Shown one piece after another: positions 60,356 through 64,000 of a stretch of 64,000 bases of DNA. This stretch comes from JAHEEL01 sp964581295. GTDB lineage: Bacteria > Actinomycetota > Acidimicrobiia > Spongiisociales > UBA5794. The stretch covers positions 1 to 64,000 of the forward strand of contig CAZONX010000003.1 in NCBI GenBank assembly GCA_964581295.1, read 5' to 3'. The notes under the pieces are model-generated. The model saw only the letters and a program-made list of their open reading frames with translations, did not search any database and was not told where the DNA came from. A program made the translations under genes and the position numbers. How positions within the stretch are numbered: position 1 is the stretch's first letter; each line of letters opens with the position of its first letter.

Positions 60356-63092
60356 TCAGCACCTCCTCGAGCACGGCCAGTCCCCTGGCGGGGTCGTCGC
60401 TCAGGTTCACGCGCAGCACCCGACGTTCACGGGCAGTCAGCGCCTGATAGTCGCCGACCGCCTGCGCAACAATGAGCTCGCCGAACGTGTAGTCGGTACC
60501 GGGCACTTCGAGGTCATCCGGTGTGTCATCCACGAGCTGGAGGAACATGCCACTGTTGGGGCCGCCCTTATGGAACTGGCCGGTCGAGTGCAGGAAGCGA
60601 GGACCGTAGCCGACCGTCGTCGCGACATGCAGTCGATCCCGCAGACCTAGTCGGATCCTCTGGAGGGCCTCGGTCGTTGGGCTATCGGGTCGGAGGTATG
60701 CCTGTATCGACACATAGTCACCCGGGTGCGCTTCCTCCAGCCAATCAAGAACCGCATTGTTGAGTACGTCCTGCTCGTGGACGTCTACCTCCTCGAGGCC
60801 GTCTGTATCGAGGTCTCCTGCCATCGCGCGACGTGCGAGTTCCTTGGCGTGCTGGACGTCGGGCTGGTTGAACGGGTGGATGCCCATGGCGGCGCTCGCG
60901 GCAGCGACCGCGAGCTCGGCACGGAAGATCTCCGCTCCCATGTCCTCTCTCTCGTAGAGGCGAATGCGAGCAACGGGGCAACCCGAGGCCTCGAGAGCAT
61001 CAACCTGCGCCGACTGCTCGTCATCGTGGTCACCAACGTATGAAAGGTAGACAAAGAAGCGATCGTCGCCGTAGACGTCGGGCGGGCCGACCGGCTCATC
61101 GGCTACGGGGAGGATGCCGGCGTCGTCCTTGCCGGTGCTCTCGGCGACGAGCTGCTCCAACCAACTGGGGAAGGCGGCGAGGGACGGGGAGACCAGGAAC
61201 GTCACCTTGTCGACTCCGTCGAGCGCAAGTTCGCCGAGTGCTGCTCCAAGCCGAAGCGCAGGACTGTAGGGCTCGGGGACACAGACCGCCGATGCTTCCG
61301 CCATGCGCCATGCGCGATCAGTGAGCCGATGAACATCGACGCCGATCAGGGCTGCCGGCACAAGCCCGAATGCGGTCAGCGCGGAATAGCGCCCGCCGAC
61401 ATCGGGGGTGGCTTCGATCACTCCGCGGAAGCTGTGCTCCCTGGCGAGGTCGATCAATGAGGTTCCCGGGTCGGTGATTGCGATGAAGTGATCGCCGGGA
61501 CGATTGGTGACAGCAGATACTTGATCCCAGAAGTAGCGGAAGAACGAGAGTGGCTCGATCGTGTCGCCCGACTTGCTGGCGACGACGAACAGGGTCGTTG
61601 CCGGATCGATGAGGTCGTGTATTGCCCGTACGGCTCCGGGGTGGGTGCTGTCGAGTGTGATGAGTTCGGGATAGCCGGATCGATTGCCGAAGGTGCGTTG
61701 GTAGACCTCCGGGGCAAGACTCGACCCACCCATGCCGAGGAGGACAACGCGTTCGATTCCGTCGCGCCGTACCTGTTCGGCAAGCGCGACGTAGTCGTCG
61801 AGGACTTCCTGCATGGTTTCGGGAAGGGTGAGCCAGCCGAGCCGGTCGACGATCTCCGGTTGAGGCTGCTCGCTCCACAAACGGTGGTCCTTGGACCAGA
61901 GTCCAAGTGAGAACCCGGTCCGGGTCCAGTCTTCCAGCCGGTCCTGGACGGCTGAGCCATACGACCCGAGGCTGAGCGTCTGATCGTTGGGGATCTGGCC
62001 GCGCAACTTGGAGCTCTTCTCATGCAGAGCGTGCAGGAGTTGGTGGAACGACTCAGTGAATGCCGCGAGACCCTGGTCTTGGAGATCGTCGGTGATGTCT
62101 TGAAGATCCATGCCTAGGGCGGCAAGGCTCGCGAGCGCGATGTCGGCATCTGCGACGTCTTCGGTAAGCGTCGATCCGTGCGGCAAGCCGTGGTGCTGGA
62201 ACGCTGCCAAGGTTGCCGGGGGAACGGTATTAACGGTGTTGGGACCAACCAACTCCTCGACGTACAGGACGTCCGAGTACGAGGGATTCTTCGTTCCGGT
62301 GCTCGCCCACAACACACGCTGGGGTCGACCGCCGCGGGAGCGGAGGGCGTCGAATCCGGGACCTTCGAAGAGTTCCTGATAGCGGCGGTAGGCCACCTTG
62401 GCGTTCGCCACCGCGATCTTTCCCTTCAGGTCGAGCGCTGCGGCGCTGCCGATGGCCTCCAACTGGCGGTCCACGGCGGTGTCGACACGGCTCACGAAGA
62501 ACGAGGCGACCGAGGCGACTCGGGACGGGTCGGCAGCGCGTTCGAGACCGCGGAGGTAGGCACCAGCGACCTGCTCGTAGTGCTCGAGCGAGAACAGGAG
62601 TGTCACATTGACGTTGATGCCTTCAGCGATCAGCTGTTCGACGGCGGATATTCCCTCGGTGGTCGCCGGTACCTTGATCATGAGATTGGGCCGGTCGACG
62701 ACACGCCACAGGCGCCTGGCCTCCTCAACGGTCGCTTCGGTCTCCCGAGCAAGGTCCGGTGACACTTCGAGACTGACGTAGCCGTCTGCGCCGTCGGTAG
62801 CGTCGTAGACAGGTCGCAGTGTGTCCGCTGCTCGTTGAATGTCGTCGACGGCAATGCGGTCGAAGAGGCTCGAGGGTGCGATGCAGGCGTCGGCCTCGAT
62901 GTAGCGGGCGAGGTCGGCGTCGTAGTCCTGGCTTCCGGCGATCGCCTTCTCGAAGATGGACGGGTTGCTTGTGACGCCACGGATGCCCTGGCCGATGAGG
63001 CGATCGAGTTCGCCGCTGCTGAGGAGTTCGCGGCGGATGTAGTCGAGCCAGATGGACTGGCCGGCGTCTTGGAGTGCCGTGATCGGATTCAT
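60348..63092 (-). CDS. tal-pgi: Bifunctional transaldolase / glucose-6-phosphate isomerase
   Basis: A 914-residue fusion. Residues 1-365 are transaldolase: IRGVTSNPSIFEKAI, VSLEVSPDLA and MIKVPATTEGI with the Schiff-base lysine. Residues about 380-914 are phosphoglucose isomerase: VVLLGMGGSSLAPEV, ASKSGDTIEPLSFF and GRYSALTAFGLVP. The enzyme links the non-oxidative pentose phosphate branch with glucose 6-phosphate. Such fusions are known in several bacteria. The start at 63092 overlaps the rpiB stop by ATGA. Confidence 0.93.
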   Translation of the reverse strand: MNPITALQDAGQSIWLDYIRRELLSSGELDRLIGQGIRGVTSNPSIFEKAIAGSQDYDADLARYIEADACIAPSSLFDRIAVDDIQRAADTLRPVYDATDGADGYVSLEVSPDLARETEATVEEARRLWRVVDRPNLMIKVPATTEGISAVEQLIAEGINVNVTLLFSLEHYEQVAGAYLRGLERAADPSRVASVASFFVSRVDTAVDRQLEAIGSAAALDLKGKIAVANAKVAYRRYQELFEGPGFDALRSRGGRPQRVLWASTGTKNPSYSDVLYVEELVGPNTVNTVPPATLAAFQHHGLPHGSTLTEDVADADIALASLAALGMDLQDITDDLQDQGLAAFTESFHQLLHALHEKSSKLRGQIPNDQTLSLGSYGSAVQDRLEDWTRTGFSLGLWSKDHRLWSEQPQPEIVDRLGWLTLPETMQEVLDDYVALAEQVRRDGIERVVLLGMGGSSLAPEVYQRTFGNRSGYPELITLDSTHPGAVRAIHDLIDPATTLFVVASKSGDTIEPLSFFRYFWDQVSAVTNRPGDHFIAITDPGTSLIDLAREHSFRGVIEATPDVGGRYSALTAFGLVPAALIGVDVHRLTDRAWRMAEASAVCVPEPYSPALRLGAALGELALDGVDKVTFLVSPSLAAFPSWLEQLVAESTGKDDAGILPVADEPVGPPDVYGDDRFFVYLSYVGDHDDEQSAQVDALEASGCPVARIRLYEREDMGAEIFRAELAVAAASAAMGIHPFNQPDVQHAKELARRAMAGDLDTDGLEEVDVHEQDVLNNAVLDWLEEAHPGDYVSIQAYLRPDSPTTEALQRIRLGLRDRLHVATTVGYGPRFLHSTGQFHKGGPNSGMFLQLVDDTPDDLEVPGTDYTFGELIVAQAVGDYQALTARERRVLRVNLSDDPARGLAVLEEVLNA

Positions 63093-63562
63093 GCTTGTGT
63101 CTCCTTCTTCGAGTCGTGTTGTCCTGTCTCTATCGCCCGCACCTTGGCGAGGCGTCGGAGGTGGCGTTCTTCGCCTGAGAAGACTGCGTTGCTGAACGCC
63201 GAGGCCAACTCCCTGGCGACCGCCTGGCCGATCACGCGGCCGCCAAGTACAAGGACGTTCATGTCGTCGTGTTCGACCCCTTGCCGGGCCGAGTAGGTGT
63301 CGTGAGCCAAGCCGGCACGGATCCCTGTGAGCTTGTTCGCCGCGACGGAAGCACCGACACCGCTGCCACACACGATGATGCCGCGGTCGGCTCTGCCATC
63401 GAGGACCGCTCTGCCTACGGCCTCGGCGAAGTCGGGATAGTCGACCGGCTCGGGACCGTGTGTTCCAAGGTCGACGATGACGTGACCCTGCCCATCGAGG
63501 AGAGCGATGAGGTCGTCCTTGATCTCATAGCCGGCATGGTCTGCGCCGAGGGCGAAGCGCAT
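63089..63562 (-). CDS. rpiB: Ribose-5-phosphate isomerase B
   Basis: A 157-residue RpiB/LacAB-family protein. FALGADHAGYEIKDDL at the start, then IIVCGSGVGASVAANK with the catalytic cysteine, and NVLVLGGRVIG. It interconverts ribose 5-phosphate and ribulose 5-phosphate. The ATG at 63562 is preferred over the GTG at 63568 because GGGAGG lies 8 bases upstream of the ATG and too close to the GTG. The C-terminus is extended by a charged tail. Confidence 0.93.
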   Translation of the reverse strand: MRFALGADHAGYEIKDDLIALLDGQGHVIVDLGTHGPEPVDYPDFAEAVGRAVLDGRADRGIIVCGSGVGASVAANKLTGIRAGLAHDTYSARQGVEHDDMNVLVLGGRVIGQAVARELASAFSNAVFSGEERHLRRLAKVRAIETGQHDSKKETQA

Positions 63563-63564
63563 CG

Positions 63565-64000
63565 TCACGACCTCCCGACGAGTGCCGTTGCTCGCTCCAC
63601 GACGTGATCCACGGTGAATCCCAAATCGGCGTAAACGTCCGGACCGGGTCCCGATGCTCCGAATCGATCGATCGAGATGACTTCGCCGCTGTCGCCGACG
63701 AACTCATGCCACCCCATGCTGTGAGCAGCCTCGATCGCCAGTCTGGGCACGCCGACGGGCAACACAGATTCGCGGTACTCGTCTGACTGCTCGCGAAAGA
63801 TCTCCCACGACGGCAACGAAACGACCCGGGCAGCAATACTCATGTCGGCAAGACGATCCGCAGCGTCGAGGGCAAGGCTCACCTCCGAACCTGTGGCGAT
63901 GAGAGTCACCTGGGGGCTCTCACGGTCGGCCCCCCGAATGACGTAGCCACCGCTGGGGACTCCTTCGCTCACGGGATAATGATCGGTTGCGAGCACCGGC
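63565..64000 (-). CDS. tkt: Transketolase, C-terminal fragment
   Basis: The last 144 residues or so of transketolase; the gene continues beyond the right end. VTLIATGSEVSLALDAAD, VVSLPSWEIFREQSDEYRES and DRFGASGPGPDVYADLGFT match the C-terminal domain of the family. The stop overlaps the GTG of the rpiB region. It transfers two-carbon units between sugar phosphates and is the first visible gene of the operon. Confidence 0.93.
   Translation of the reverse strand, partial: PVLATDHYPVSEGVPSGGYVIRGADRESPQVTLIATGSEVSLALDAADRLADMSIAARVVSLPSWEIFREQSDEYRESVLPVGVPRLAIEAAHSMGWHEFVGDSGEVISIDRFGASGPGPDVYADLGFTVDHVVERATALVGRS

Overview
This is a GC-rich, gene-dense window of chromosomal DNA, most likely from an actinobacterium of the class Acidimicrobiia or a close relative. 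The evidence is indirect: a SigR/RsrA-type sigma/anti-sigma pair, an F420-type LLM oxidoreductase, Thr/Ala/Asp-rich linkers behind lipoprotein cysteines, an HNH/DUF222 protein, frequent ATGA start/stop overlaps, and a UGA-containing peroxiredoxin-like gene that implies a selenocysteine system. No rRNA, tRNA, CRISPR array, insertion sequence or phage gene was seen.

Region 1 (1-27080) reads as one large catabolic regulon of unknown substrate. It holds the end of a methylmalonate-semialdehyde dehydrogenase, a Gfo/Idh/MocA oxidoreductase, a PHP phosphoesterase, an F420-type oxidoreductase, a zinc alcohol dehydrogenase and a cyclase-family hydrolase. It also holds two complete three-subunit molybdenum hydroxylases (5144-8735 and 12704-16361), an HprK-like P-loop protein, a GntR/FCD regulator, a PEP-utilising-enzyme-like protein without an ATP-grasp domain, and a VOC protein. 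Next come a five-gene branched-chain-type ABC importer (17133-21990) and a second block with an AhpD-like protein, a tyrosine-phosphatase-like protein, a PPDK-like protein without its PEP/pyruvate barrel, and a Tm-1/UPF0261 protein. Four copies of a palindrome built on ATAATCGATTAT lie near 1322, 12639, 16955 and 22103, in front of the transcription units. I infer that the resident GntR protein binds them. Import, hydroxylation of an aromatic or N-heterocyclic compound, ring or amide hydrolysis and dehydrogenation is a reasonable scheme, but the substrate cannot be read from sequence.

Region 2 (27114-43439) is mixed: an AraC/GyrI-like regulator, TrmO, a glycine-zipper protein, a monoglyceride-lipase-like hydrolase with a radical SAM protein, a 6PGDH-like dehydrogenase with a small membrane protein, a lipid kinase plus PAP2 phosphatase, HNH/DUF222, a beta-propeller-like lipoprotein, the putative selenoprotein at 36891-37565 with a SECIS-like hairpin, a frameshifted MFS gene, a GGDEF cyclase, an AAA ATPase and an intact MFS transporter.

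Region 3 (43576-51781) has an SDR-TetR operon behind a perfect 16-bp palindrome, a MacB/LolD-like ABC exporter (ATPase plus two FtsX-type permeases) preceded by a strongly folded leader with attenuator topology, an SdsA1-like alkylsulfatase, and the sigR-rsrA pair.

Region 4 (51888-64000) is central carbohydrate metabolism: a debranching-type glucosidase, a GH63-like glucosidase and an NnrE epimerase on the plus strand, facing a minus-strand pentose phosphate operon (tkt-rpiB-tal/pgi fusion-HAD-gnd-zwf) that runs off the right end.
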